The notes under the pieces: generated by a model
Database searches by the model: none
Told to the model about the DNA's origin: nothing
The model's input: the letters and a program-made list of their open reading frames with translations, nothing else
Made by a program: the position numbers and the translations under genes
In this document: one piece after another, positions 33,640 to 46,268 of the stretch
Numbering within the stretch: position 1 is the stretch's first letter
How the letters are laid out: the number at the start of each line of letters is the position of its first letter
NCBI GenBank assembly: GCA_963693315.1
Contig: OY856187.1
Coordinates: 79,868,796 to 79,932,795 of the forward strand
DNA length: 64,000 nt
Direction of reading: 5' to 3'
From: Diogma glabrata
Lineage: Eukaryota; Arthropoda; Insecta; Diptera; Cylindrotomidae

Positions 33640-36600
33640 TTTTTACTTCACCACAATTTTAAATTGTGTGAAGTAATGCAATCTATCGTGAAAAAAAAAA
33701 ATCTTACATACCCCAAATTTTATTTTATCTTTTGTTTTGGACCATCCTCTATCTAAATAGCAAAAAAAAATTTTGGTGTACGTCTGTGTGTGCGTGGGTG
33801 GGTGGGTGGGTGGGTGGGTGGGTGAGTTTTCTGCATAGGATCTTGATGAAACTTTGGCAAATGATACAGGTTCACTTGAAAATGGAAGATCTGGATTCAT
33901 TTCAAATTTGGACAAAATGGCGGGGGGTCTCCCGAACACCTCTAAGTTTAAATCTTGAATAACTTCTGATCCCGGGCTATGATCTTATTGAAACTTAGTA
34001 TATAAGGTTTTAGTACTGTTTCCAATATTTCTGCATACCAACTTTCGGTTTGTCACTTCCGGTTAAAAAGTTTTTTTTTCAGGTGTTTATCCCTACTGTA
34101 GCCTACAATTACCGATCGATTTTCATGAAACGTTGCGAAAAGCTTTTAAATAACATGAGAAAGATTTTATCAGCTTTTGGAGCACATTGGATAAAGGGTT
34201 GGGGGGTCCACCATACAACAGGTGGTTTTTTCCACAAAGTTTTTATGTTTGTTGGGAGCATAAAACATTCATTCGTAAATGAATTTTGATGACACTTTGG
34301 AAAAAGACGCAAACATGTATGACAAAGAACTGATTAGTTTTTGAGCGATAGTGAACAAAGTGGTGGGGGGTCCCTGGAGCACCTGTTTTTTTAAAAGCTC
34401 TATAACTTCTGTACCTGATAAGCGAATTGGATGAAACTTGGTACATGAGTATGTAGTACGGTTTAAAATAGTTCTGCATCCCAACTTCTGGTTTTTCACT
34501 TCCGGTAAAAAAATTTTTTTTGTACTTTTTTGAAGTTTTTTCAGTGTCTTTATGCACACTACAGCCTACAATAATGAAGTGATTATGATAAAACTTATGG
34601 AATAGGGTTTCAATTAGTGTGAAAAGATAATTATCATGTTTTGGGACACATTGATCAAAGTGGTGGGGGGTCTACCATACAAATGCTGACTTTTCACACT
34701 TTGTTTTTTAAGTTTGTTGGGAGCATACAGACTTCATTCATTAATTTATTTTAATGACACTTTAGAAAAAGATGGTGACTTAAGTAACAAAGAACTGATT
34801 AGTTTTTGGATAATATTGGAATAAGTGGTGGGGGTCCTCCCGAACACCTGTTTAATGTGTCACACTTTTTTCAATGTTTGTTGGGAGCACACAGCATTCG
34901 TTCGTGAACGAATTTTGATGATACTTTGGAAAAAGATGCAAACATGTATGGCAAAGAACTGATTAGTTTTTGAGCGATAGTGAACAAAGTGGTGGGGGGT
35001 CCCTGGAGCACCTGTTTTTTTGAAAGCTCTATAACTTCTGTACCTGATAAGCGAATTGAATGAAACTTGGTACATGAGTATGTAGTACGGTTTAGAATAG
35101 TTCTGCATCCCAACTTTCGGTTTTTCACTTCCGGTAAAAAAAATTTTTTTGTACTCTTTTGAAGTTTTGTCAGTGTCTTTATGCACACTACAGCCTACAA
35201 TAATGAAGTGATTATGATGAAACTTATGGAATAGGGTTCCAATCAGTGTGAAAAGATAATTATCATGTTTTAGGACACATTGATCAAAGTGGTGGGGGGT
35301 CTACCATACAAATGCTGACTTTTCACACTTTGTTTTTTAAGTTTGTTGGGAGCATACAGACTTCGTTCATTAATTTATTTTAATGAAACTTTGGAAAAAG
35401 ATGGAAACTTAAGTAACAAAGAACTGATTAGTTTTTGGATAATATTGCAATAAGTGGTGGGGGTCCTCCCGAACACCTGTTTAATGTGTCACACTTTTTT
35501 CAATGTTTGTTGGGAGCACACAGCATTCGTTCGTGAACGAATTTTGATGACACTTTGGCAAAAGATGCAAACATGTATGGCAAAGAACTGATTAGTTTTT
35601 GAGCGATAGTGAACAAAGTGGTGGGGGGTCCCTGGAGCACCTGTTTTTTTGAAAGATCTATAGCTTCTGTACCTGATAAGCGAATTGGATGAAACTTAGT
35701 ACATGAGTATGTAGTACAGTTTAAAATAGTTCTGCATCCCAACTTCCGGTTTTTCACTTCCGGTAAAAAAATTTTTTTTGTACTTTTTTGAAGTTTTTTC
35801 AGTGTCTTTATGCACACTACAGCCTACAATAATGAAGTGATTATGATGAAACTTATGGAATAGGGTTCCAATTAGTGTAAGAAGATAATTATCATCTTTT
35901 AGGACACATTGATCAAAGTGGCGGGGGGTCTACCATACAACTGCTGACTTTTCACACTTTGTTTTTAAAGTTTGTTGGGAGCATACAGACTTCATTCATC
36001 AATCAATTCTAATGACACTTTGGAAAAAGATGGAAACTAAAATGATAAAGAACTGATTAGTTTTTGGACAATATTGGGATAAGTGGTACGGGGTCTCCCG
36101 AACACCTGTTTACTGTGTCAGCATTTTTTCAATGTTTGTTGGGGGCACACAGCATTCGTTCGTGAACCAATTTTGATGACACTTTGGAAAAAGATGCAAA
36201 CATGTATGGCAAAGAACTTATTAGTTTTTGAGCGATAGTGAACAAAGTGGTGGGGGGTGTCCCATACACCTGTTTTTTTTAAAGCTCAATAACATCTATA
36301 CCTGATAATCGAATTGGATGAAACTTTGTACATAAGCATTTAGTATGATTTACAAAAATTCTGCATCCCAACTTCCGGTTTTTTACTTCCGGTAAAAATT
36401 TTTTTTTTTAATTGTTGGCAGTTTTTTCAGTATCTTTATGCACACTACAGCCTACAATAATGAAGTGATTATGATAAAACTTATGGAAAGGTTTCAATTA
36501 GTGTAAGAAGATAATTATCATCTTTTGAGACACATTGATGAAACTGGCGGGGGATCTACCATACAACTGCTGACTTTTCACACTTGGTTTTTAAAGTTTG

Positions 36601-37208
36601 TTGGGAGCATACAGATTTCATTCATTAATCAATTTTAATGGCACTTTGAAAAAAGATAAAGACTTTATTGACAAAGAATTGACTAGTTTTTGGACAATAT
36701 TGGGATAAGTGGTGGGGTCCTCCCGAACACCTGTGTATTGTTTCAATGTTTGTTGGAAGCATTCAACATTCGTTCGTTAAGTAATTTTGATTACACTTTG
36801 CAAAAAGATGCAAATAGGTATGGCAAGGAACTGATTAGTTTTTTTTAGCGATAGTGAACAAAGTGGTTGGGGTCCTCCAAGCACCTGTTATTTTGGAAGC
36901 TCAATAGCTTCTGTACCTGATAATCGAGTTGGATGAAATTTGGTACATACACATTTAGTACGGTTTACAACAGTTCTGCATCCCAACTTCCGCTTTGTCA
37001 CTTCCGATAAAAAATTTTTTACTTTTTCTCGTACAACAGAATTTATGTTTGTTGGGATACTACTGCCTGCTTTAATATTTTTATTATTAGAACTACGAAG
37101 TCCATAATATTGGTTAGCTTTTAATTAAAGTATTTGATGGATATTAGCTCATTATATATCCAGAACACTACGTTTCCAGAGCTGTGGTGAAGTCAGCCTA
37201 TGCATCAG
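33640..37208. mobile_element. Tandem-array element: about 630-bp units, HINE-like ends
   Basis: About five and a half units; the marker CACTTCCGGTAAAAA recurs near 34498, 35128, 35757 and 36386 with further variants at about 34060 and 37000. Each unit contains two related halves starting TTTGTTGGGAGCA. The left end is a hairpin, TTACTTCACCACAATTTT and its inverse, and ACTTCACCACA recurs inverted near the right end at about 37183-37196. The first unit is the most diverged and carries a (GGGT)n run at about 33797-33824. It splits the right arm of the long-TIR element at a T-rich site. Frames in it are repeats of each other and not genes. Confidence 0.7.
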
Positions 37209-37209
37209 C

Positions 37210-37434
37210 GTCGCAATATTTTTTTTCGTTTTTTGTTTTATTTTATGTTCATCATTAGATACAGTATAAGCAAGAAAGAGAGATAAATGTTAAAAATGTG
37301 TATGAATAGTTTCTCTACCACACAGTTCCAGCGCTATACACTAGATAAAGCAACTACTCAACTAAAAAATAGATTTAATGTGACGAAGCATAAAACGTGT
37401 TAGGACATTCTTCTTCTAGTATAGTTATTCTATG
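37210..37434 (-). repeat. Right terminal inverted repeat, outer piece
   Basis: Inverted copy of 31901-32113, ending TTATTCTATG followed by the CTTATAC duplication. Confidence 0.85.
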
Positions 37435-37441
37435 CTTATAC

Positions 37442-38048
37442 TATGTAAACGACTTTCTGAAATCTTGAATATAAAATATATTATTAGTTCATAAAATTGT
37501 GGATAGAGAGCATAAACCTCGTTTGTTGATTTGTTTTGTTCTATTTAAAATAACGTCCTGGCAAATTACACTATATTTTACAAACTTTGAACTTTTTTTG
37601 TCTCCCTGAATAAAATACAACTTTTCTTATGGATTCTGCTGACAAGAATATCATCTTCAATTATTTTTAGATTACTTAAAAACAAAAATTTCAAGGCCGA
37701 TCAAAGTTTTCTGTAACTATACAAAAGTTTCAACTATGTTAAGAAATTTCAGCGAGGTTTCATTCCAAAAAAGTAGGCTTTTGTAATTAGTGATTGCAAA
37801 AATTAATTAAAAATATTAACTAACGTAAATAAGAAAGTCGGCCACTGGATAGATATTTTCAAATATAGGTTCTATAAGTTAAACCCAATTTTACAGAGGT
37901 TACATGTGACTGTGAGGGGGACTAAAGTGCCGTGGGAGCTTGGTCTATTACGTTATACAAATAAAGTTGACAATCCATTTCAACAAGGCAATTATAAAAT
38001 TCAACCTCGCCGTAATAATACATCAGCGCAAAATGTAAATAGTGGAAT
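37442..38048. other. Unassigned AT-rich sequence
   Basis: No supported feature. Confidence 0.5.
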
Positions 38049-38400
38049 ACATTAATATTCCATTAAATTATAAAACTATTCATCCATCAGAATATACAGA
38101 ATTTATATCTGAATTCGATCATAACAAATCAGCAATGTGTGTAAAAGATTGGATTAACAAAATCAAAACATCATCTGAAATATTTGAATGAAATAAGAAC
38201 TGCTTTTATTCTTATCAAAGACACGTTTTCGAGTGGCGGCCAAATCGTTTATCTTAACGCAATCTATTAAATTATGGGTGGTTTAATAACAACATTCTCA
38301 GATATACATAATTTGTAACACCCGACGAACAATTAGAAATCTTAAAAGTACCATTTGTTTTAGGTAATGCGTGTCCCAACGATTCATCATTGATCTCTTT
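38049..38400 (+). pseudogene. Possible relic of an LTR-element gag
   Basis: A short frame reads MCVKDWINKIKTSSEIFE, then breaks at TGA; later pieces include VTPDEQLE. This order (WI..I...SEIF.W then TPDE) recalls the capsid region of some Gypsy-type Gag proteins. No flanking LTRs found. Low confidence. Confidence 0.25.
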
Positions 38401-40641
38401 GAATAATTAATTAACGATAGTGACATAATAATATAAATAAATGACGTACATTAGATAATCATTATGCTCATTTCTTACGAGTATTGGAATAATGTATCTT
38501 AATTGTTTAGAAATGTAAGCGTCGATGTTCTTTTGTTAACAAATAAGTCCTGGCTAAGAAGTAAAGCTGAATGGTATAAAACCTTGTCAGCATCACATTG
38601 AAAATGTGAACAATTATCCTGCGCCACAGATTGTATATAAGTTGTACCGATTTATTGGTTTAAAAACGTAAATTATTAGAAATAATTTTTTAATCGCGAT
38701 ACCGTAGAATATTGAGATAAAGAAAACGAAAAGCATAAGGAGATAACTAAAATAAAATGAAAACAAAACGATTAATTAGAATAAAGTAAAAGTAACATAA
38801 AATATAGGAGGAGTAAAAAGATATACGAAGAAAATGAGGGATCGTATAAGATAAAGAGCAGAATAAAGAGAAATATAAAAAGTTGAATTGTTGAATAAAA
38901 TAAGTAATAAAAATTTGTTTGAAAGAATGAGGAAAGAAGGCGGTTTGCCTTCGATTCTTGTCAAGAACTTATGTACCAAGTGTAATCAAAACGTTTTTAA
39001 ACTTCAAATTTTCAGAATTTTCCCCTTCGAATTCGCTTGGCTCTCAATTCGATAAACATGCCAAAATTCACTTTCTGAATTCGACTGATTAGTGAGAAAC
39101 AAACAACACAAGTTTTTAGCAAATATTCACCATCTTTATGAAACAATCTTTTATAGAAAATTTAAAGATAAGATTGTATTAAATCAAACATATCTGTTTT
39201 GGAACAATGATTTAAGATTTTTTCTTTTGTTCAAAAAAATAAAGTTCAAACATGATCACTCGGTTAGATTATCATTTTCCTTCAATTTTAATACCCGAAA
39301 GCTAATTCAAATCTTGTGAAAGTTAAAACTTCACTTAAATTATCAAATTAATGTCCGAATGCTATTCTATACAAAGTTAAAACTTCTTGAGAGTCAAATC
39401 TTAACTAAACTTGCAACCAAATCAAAGTTAAAAACTTAACTGCTTTATGTCATTTTAATCATCGACTTTATTTAGATAAAGAACATCTATCCATATTTCC
39501 CTTGGGCTTCCACATTTTATTGAAACGATAAACATTTAACTCACACACGGCAAATCTACCGTGTGTACTACCAATACAACCAAAGCAAAAAACAAACAAG
39601 TCTCTCAAAATTCAATCAATTATTGACATTAATATCACAATTGCACACAATTACCAGCCAAAACTAATTATATGAAATGCCCTATATCAATAATTCTACA
39701 TCAACGCTTCTACGCATGATCAATTTACTTTATTTCGTTTTCATTTTAAAATAAAAAAAACTATACTCGTTTCACATTGACAAACAAAAAAAAAATAATA
39801 AAAAAAACATTTAATGTATTCTAAATAAGAAATAATAGCAAGTAATAACAAAAAAAATATAATATGACGTAATATACTAAAATAGGAATTTATTTATATA
39901 ATGAAACGTTGTATACGGGCCGGCAGATAGTACGGAACGAATGCATTATTTTTAGTATGAACAGTGTGGGGACTGTTTGGGTTAAACTTTTTAAAGAAAA
40001 TGTCTATTTAATAGAATTTGTTGGTCGTTACAGTGTATTGTTTTTATTTATTCTGGCCTACTATAAATCTATCGAGGCGTTAAACAAAATTAATTTTATC
40101 AAAAATTGAAAATGAACAAACAACCAGAAAAATATTATAAATGGCAGATACAATATCTTTACTATAAAAATTATTTTGCAGGAAAAAAATTGATTGGTTA
40201 AGAAACATTATTTGAAGACTTTTATTAATTTATTATTCTATTAATTCATATTTCTGGAAGAAAAAATAAAATATTCGTGATAATCAATTGGGATATAGGT
40301 TGATTATTTAATAATCTCACTATTATTAGTATAATTAAAATGTGATTGGGCAAATTGAATGATGTCATTACATTTTAGAGAATTCAAATAGCATCAAAAT
40401 AGTCTTTTATTTACTGCATTTACTATCTCTTAACAATATCGTAATCCGATCTAAACTGTCTGTCATTCTGCAGAAGAAATGCCTTAAATACAATTTGAAT
40501 CAATGTCTAAACTATTCTAGGCTAACATAATATGTCTTTACAGCGAATGTTTGCAAAGTGCTCAGAACAATCGTTTTTTTTTTCAATGTAGTGTACTTCA
40601 CGTTGGGTAATTGTTTTGCATGTTTTTTATTAATTGTTATA
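38401..40641. other. Unassigned AT-rich sequence
   Basis: Several short frames (for example 39092-39319, 39909-40109) have no motif or homology that I recognise. Direct repeats of AAAGTTAAAACTTC occur near 39318-39435. Confidence 0.5.
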
Positions 40642-40848
40642 AAATAAAGAAAAATTTCGTCTTATTCACTTTAAAATTTGTTTTATTATTCCAAATGTTT
40701 TCAAACTCTAGAAGTCCTTCTTCTTTGATAATTGTTTCTAAACTAATTTAGAAACAATTATCACAGAAGAAAGACTCGTAGAGTTTGAAGTTATTTGGAA
40801 TAATAAAACAAATTTTAAAGTGAATAAGACGAAATTGTTCTTTATTTA
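40642..40848. repeat. Palindromic element, about 100-bp arms
   Basis: Arms share TTCGTCTTATTCACTTTAAA / TTTAAAGTGAATAAGACGAA with a centre of TTTCTAAACTAATTTAGAAA. Probable MITE or inverted duplication. Confidence 0.8.
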
Positions 40849-41371
40849 ATATTTATATCACTTTAACTAATTCAAACAACATAATTAAATTTATTATTTG
40901 TTGTTGTTACATACATACTTAATTTAACAAGACACGTTTGACGACGATGACTTAAATGGTTCTCGTTTTGTTATAATAATGAATGAAATATTGAGTAGGA
41001 TAATTTGAGGTTGAATACAATTATTTTGTTGCAAAATAACAAGAACTACGACTAGTCAAAAATAAGTTATGAGTAGAGTTCTGTGGGAATATGAGGCAAT
41101 CTATAAAAAAACTATACGTTCAGAGAAATTTTTTTGACAGAAATATAGCACATTTCTAATTTGACAAACTTATCAAGAGAGCTGGTTTCAGCTAAAAAAC
41201 GAACAATCAAGCTCAAACATTGGACAATCAACGAATTCAGACCATTTAATTAATCGCTTATCAGATCGTTCTCTTAAACTTCAAGTAAACAGATCGAACA
41301 TCAGATTTCAAAAGCTTGCAATAAAAACCATTTAAATAACATTGACGATACTTAAAGGAGCAAGATCTCTG

Positions 41372-41559
41372 CACTGAAAAAAAAATTCGGTCACTACAAC
41401 CTGTTTTGTACCAATCGAATGTTTTCTGTCACGAATTTTCTCAAATTCGGTTATTTCTTAAAATTTGGTTTTAAAAGAAAAGACAAACGAATTTGCGGTT
41501 ATTGTGACAGAAAACATTCGGTTGGCACAAAAGAGGTGACCGATTTTTTTCTTTCAGTG
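41372..41559. mobile_element. 188-bp MITE with CACTGAAA ends
   Basis: Starts CACTGAAAAAAAAATTCGG and ends with the near-inverse CCGATTTTTTTCTTTCAGTG. ATGTTTTCTGTCAC and its inverse lie further in. Arms are about 65 bp. No convincing target duplication, so no superfamily assigned. Confidence 0.75.
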
Positions 41560-41696
41560 TGGTAGGGTCAATCAAGCAATTATACTCACGAACGTACAGT
41601 AATAAACCTATTGTTAAAAGCTAAAAACTAAGTGCTAATGCAATGACGCATTGTCGCAATAAAACATATCAAATCAGAATCAGATTTTAAGGTCAT

Positions 41697-42302
41697 TCCA
41701 TGGAAACATAAACCTCAATAGTTGCAATGAAGTTTATGTTGTGGGGAAAAATTAATCTAATTGGAAACTTGCCTGTCATTATTGATACCAAAGATAGGAA
41801 GTAAACAAATAAATTGTTTAAAAGATGGAAAAAAATAAATAAAATAAAAAATAAAAAGTAATAAAATTGTTGTTAGAAATGCATTATTTTCTTATGTGTT
41901 TTTTTCTGTTGGTCACGTTACGTTGGTCACACAATTTTTTTTAAAGAGAACCTCTACTATATGTAGCATTTGTGAAAAACATATGCTTATTTAAAAACAG
42001 ATAACTTGTGCTTAAATTTGAATTTATTGAAGGCATACTTTCAGAGAAATTGCTTTGAAAGTGTGAGTAAGTTTTACTGTAGTACTGTTTTTGTTACGTT
42101 GGTCACAGCACTGAATTTTGTTATTATTACTTAATATATATTTAATTTGCTACTTTTTTTCATTGATAGTGTATTTCCTACCTGCATAATAGCATAAAAT
42201 AACATAAATTTCATAAAATAACAATGTTTTTTATGAATAATAGGCAAAAGTATGAGTTGAAAAGGGTAAAAATGTTACGTATGTCACAATGGAATGACCC
42301 TT
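41697..42302. mobile_element. Probable 0.6-kb MITE with GGTCATTCCAT ends
   Basis: GGTCATTCCATGG near 41700 pairs with ATGGAATGACC near 42290. GTTACGTTGGTCACA occurs twice inside (about 41926 and 42096). Ends of this kind are seen in insect MITEs, but the target duplication is unclear. Confidence 0.45.
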
Positions 42303-45107
42303 TATCACTAAGAAAAAAACAATTCTATTTATTTATCCCAATAACCTTGATCCTCTGTATTAATCGTACAAGTGATAGATATTACCCAAGAAGTCAATTC
42401 TTTCCAAATCTTTTTTCTACTATTCTGGTCTTTGCTTTGGCTGGTAGAACATTTCAAAACCAACATTACCTATTGAAGCAGATACAACCTACTATATCAG
42501 ACTCTCATAGGAGTTTTCTGATTTCAATATTGTATTAGCTCAAGTGCTTGAGCTTGATTTTGATAGAAGAAGTTTAATTGAGACGACCGTTCGCTTACCT
42601 GCAAAGATACAAGTTTTAATATCTGTTAATTTATTGTTGTTTGAGTAGATTCTCGATTAATTCATTGGCCACAGCAAAGTAAAATATTTATATTTAATCA
42701 ACATTTTAATTCACGTTGTAGTCTGATTGTTTCCAATCAATGTGAAATGAATAGGTGACAATTTAATCAACATTCTAAATATAATGTGCATTTTATGACT
42801 CATAAGTCATAATGTTATGTCTAAAACTTTAATTCAAAAATTCCCAAATACATAATTTAAAATATTCTCAGATAATTCAATGGAAAATTATATTATTATA
42901 ATTCAACCCGAGCAAATTATAAAAACCGATGAGGACCTCAAAATATTTTCTGTAATAAACTCCAACCTTTCGTTTATAAAAGCTAATTTCGAATTGAAAA
43001 AAAACATACTATATAGTTGCTTTATTATTCAGAAAAACTCCAAATATTAATTCCGCTTAATGGGTTGTTGTTAAATTAATTATGACTCAACAAAATGATT
43101 TAAGATGTTGACTAAACAGAATTATTCCCACCCTATATACATACACAAAAATTCCCAAATGTATAACATAGTCAAATGAAACAAGATATTTTGATTGGAT
43201 TATTATCAAAACACAAATTAATGGTTTGAATAACCATATTGCTCATACGTTCTATTCCAATTTTGTATTTTATTTCAGCGTCAGTCAACATATTTATTCC
43301 TGATAGATCGCGTAAATGGAACAACCACAAAAAGTTGCTTATCCGATTTCTACGAAATTAAAATTAAAATTTAAACCGAAATACAAGTCTCGTGCAAAAA
43401 TTCCTTATCAAAGTTTTTAAATAACAAAACTTGTACTGATGAAAATTTTACCATTTTCATTGGAATTTTGAACTAAGTATTCAAAACAATTATATATATT
43501 CTCAAAACAATTGTATATGTATTATACATATATGAAATTCATGTCTCCATTGTATTTTAAACTACGCGGTTTTGGAAAAGTGACAAAAAAATTATTTAGA
43601 GCAGTCGTTAAGTAATAAAAAAAACAGTCTGATTTTATATCAAAATCGTTGTACGATCAACTAAAATAAACAATCAAATTGTAAACATATATATAATCGC
43701 AAGGGTTAATGTTCAACTAGAATTACGATTATGATTATTAGTAACAATATTGTTTGGTATAAAATCAAGAAAATACAAATTGATATAAATCAACAACAAA
43801 TATTCTAAATATAACCATATATAACATTAAGTAGCTATAGTTATAGTAAAAATAATTTTAGAAATGAAATAGACATAATATAAATAAAATGAATACTGTG
43901 TCTAACATCTAAAACAAAAGTTAATCAGTAGGCTAGGTGTATAATAACATACCCTCGTTTCTTAGCACACGCGGGTTTTCAATAGATGAACAAACTTTTA
44001 ATAATTCAAGGAAATAAAAACAACAATACAAATACATTTTAGCCACGCGCGATTTTATCTCATAATAGAAAAAAAATGGAAGTAAACAAATAATAACAAA
44101 AATGTTAATGAATGGAGGAAAGAAATTTTGTTTAAATATTAATATTTTGAACAACAATATTAATGTAATAATTAATATCCAAGAAAAATATTTCATTTGA
44201 AAAATTGAACGAAATCGGCATCTTGAGTAGCAAAAACGTTTTCTTTTGAACTGTGACTAAGAGCACACATGCTCGATCGTTCAATATGACATTAGCAGAA
44301 ATTTGTCAAACATTTCGCGTGCGTTTGTTTTTGCCCTTTGTATCTTGGTTTTGAGACAATTTTCAGGCAGTAGACCACGATGCAATAATATTAAATGAAT
44401 GAATGATTTTCATTGTTTATTTTTAATATATCGAAATTTTATTTTTATTCTGAAGACCTTAGCGAAGACACGTTTTCTTTAGTGCAAATCAATGTTCATC
44501 ATATCTACAAAATCGTACACTTTACAAAAAAAATTTGCAAGCAAAAAGTGTGTAGTTTGAATTACTTAATTAAAAACACCCCTTAAATATATAGATTCTA
44601 ATTTTAAAAAAAACCCTTCTTTGGCCTATATCTACAATATTTATCAGTTTCAAGGTCATTCAATATTACCACTAGACGTCCCCCTCGACCCTTAACAAAT
44701 GTCACCTTGGGTTATTTCGTCCCACCTAGCATTGTTCTCGAGATAAAAGCCTGGCATTATTTAAAAAAAACTCAACCTGTGTAACAAATACAGGTGCTCC
44801 TTGAGTTATGCGACTTTGGTTATATGCGGTTCAAAGTTTGGGTCGAAGTTTTAAATTATGCGCTCAAATTTTAGTTTAGTGCGATTCATCTTTTCGGTAC
44901 AACTATTAATATAACTAATGGTGCTATTACACACAATTTAAAATTTAAATTCAGTTGCTATCATCAACTTTTCAGATGATAGTATTTATTTTTTTTGACT
45001 GTAGATGGCGAATAGATCAAAAACTGCAAGAAAATAAAAATAATTTTACGAAGTAATAATAATTTTTAAACAAGAATTTCATAAAACTATTAGTTATTTA
45101 GTATTAA
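42303..45107. other. Unassigned AT-rich sequence
   Basis: The frame crossing 42224-42538 has no recognised domain. No gene supported in this 2.8 kb. Confidence 0.5.
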
Positions 45108-45547
45108 CTAGGAGGGCCCGGCGTGCTTCGCTACGCTTATAAATAAAGTTTTTGCGTAGACATTTTGTTGACGTAGAAGCGATGATTTCAAAAAGTGGTA
45201 ATGAGAAATGCTAGCATATAATTTTTAATTTTTCTTTTTAAATATATGAATGAAAAATAATCAGAACTCTAGCTGATCAGTTCGGATATATGAAAAATAA
45301 GCGATCAAATAAGTTTTCAAGTAAGCTAATTTGATCTCTCACTAATTTGATCGCTTATTTTTCATATATCCGAACTGATCAGCTAGAGTTCTGATTATTT
45401 TTCATTCATATATTTAAAAAGAAAAATTAAAAATTATATGCTAGCATTTCTCATTACCACTTTTTGAAATCATTGTTTCTACGTCAACAAAATGTCTAAG
45501 CAAAAACTTTATTTATAAGCGTAGCGAAGCTCGCCGGGCCCTCCTAG
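45108..45547. mobile_element. Two Helitron 3' ends head to head (440-bp palindrome)
   Basis: The right arm ends GAAGCTCGCCGGGCCCTCCTAG, a Helitron-style 3' terminus with CTAG last; the left arm is its inverse. Arms are about 210 bp with an imperfect centre near 45320-45345. TATTAA flanks both sides (45102-45107, 45548-45553). The same terminus, more diverged, ends the Helitron at 46378, so the family is real. It has no coding. Confidence 0.7.
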
Positions 45548-46201
45548 TATTAAAAATTCTAGCAATCAAAATTACGATCTCAAACTATCATACCAAACAC
45601 ATTATCCTCTTTCATTCACAAACAATATATATCTAACTAAATATTCAACGTATTAATATATAAGATAAAACAACAAAGAAAAATAACGTCTATACTCTCC
45701 TAGATCTATGCATAAACTGAAAAGAAAATATAAAATACTATAAACAAAGAAAAGATTTGGACGATTCCATTTGATCCATTTGATTTGATTTGAGGGGAGG
45801 CAGTTGAATTCAAAAATACATTATAATTCGTCTATAACTTTTTTATTTATGATCCGAAAAATCCCAAAAATCTCTCAGATTTAGGTTACACTAATATCAG
45901 TTAGCAGTGAAAATTTGGAATCAGTGAAAATTCGAATAAAAAAGCCTTAGGCTGTACAAAGTACAAAGTTAGCGTATTAATATATAAGATATTATGTTAT
46001 ATAATCGATTAAATCTACATTAGTGGTATACAAATTGTAAATAACCTATATAATGTAAAAGTAAATGAAACAACAAAATAACGACCAAAAAAAAATATTT
46101 ATAGAGCAATTGTGTAGCTTGTACAATAAGAAAATGCGCTAAGATTTGAAAAAAAATGTGGATCGAAAATACGTAAAGAAAACGTAACATTTTCATAAAA
46201 C
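45548..46201. other. Unassigned AT-rich sequence
   Basis: No supported feature. Confidence 0.5.
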
Positions 46202-46268
46202 ATAATGTCAACTCTTGTTACTTTACGCAAATAATTATTTGCGTAAAGTAACAAGAGATTGGACATTA
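46202..46268. repeat. Zero-loop palindrome
   Basis: A perfect 46-base palindrome (23 + 23, arm CTCTTGTTACTTTACGCAAA then TAA) lies inside a slightly imperfect extension with ATAATGTC and GACATTAT at the ends. Confidence 0.9.

Larger units (their letters stand above)
31901..37434. mobile_element. Long-terminal-inverted-repeat element, with a large internal insertion in its right arm
   Basis: Left arm 31901-32384 is inverted in the right arm as two pieces, 33363-33635 and about 37210-37434. The ends read CATAGAATAACTATACTAG and its inverse. Outside both ends is the direct repeat CTTATAC (31894-31900, 37435-37441). Arms of about 480 bp with a 7-bp duplication suggest a foldback or Mutator-like DNA element; the superfamily is not proven because no transposase is visible. 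Between the arms lies a decayed RTE-like LINE piece. Confidence 0.8.

Noticed and set aside
34243..35817. Repeated 96-108-codon minus-strand frames that look like a gene family
   Set aside because: They fall at the same phase of the 630-bp tandem unit, in two frames each, with no domain; by-products of the array.
42224..42538. 104-codon frame
   Set aside because: Overlaps the end of a probable MITE and shows no recognisable domain.
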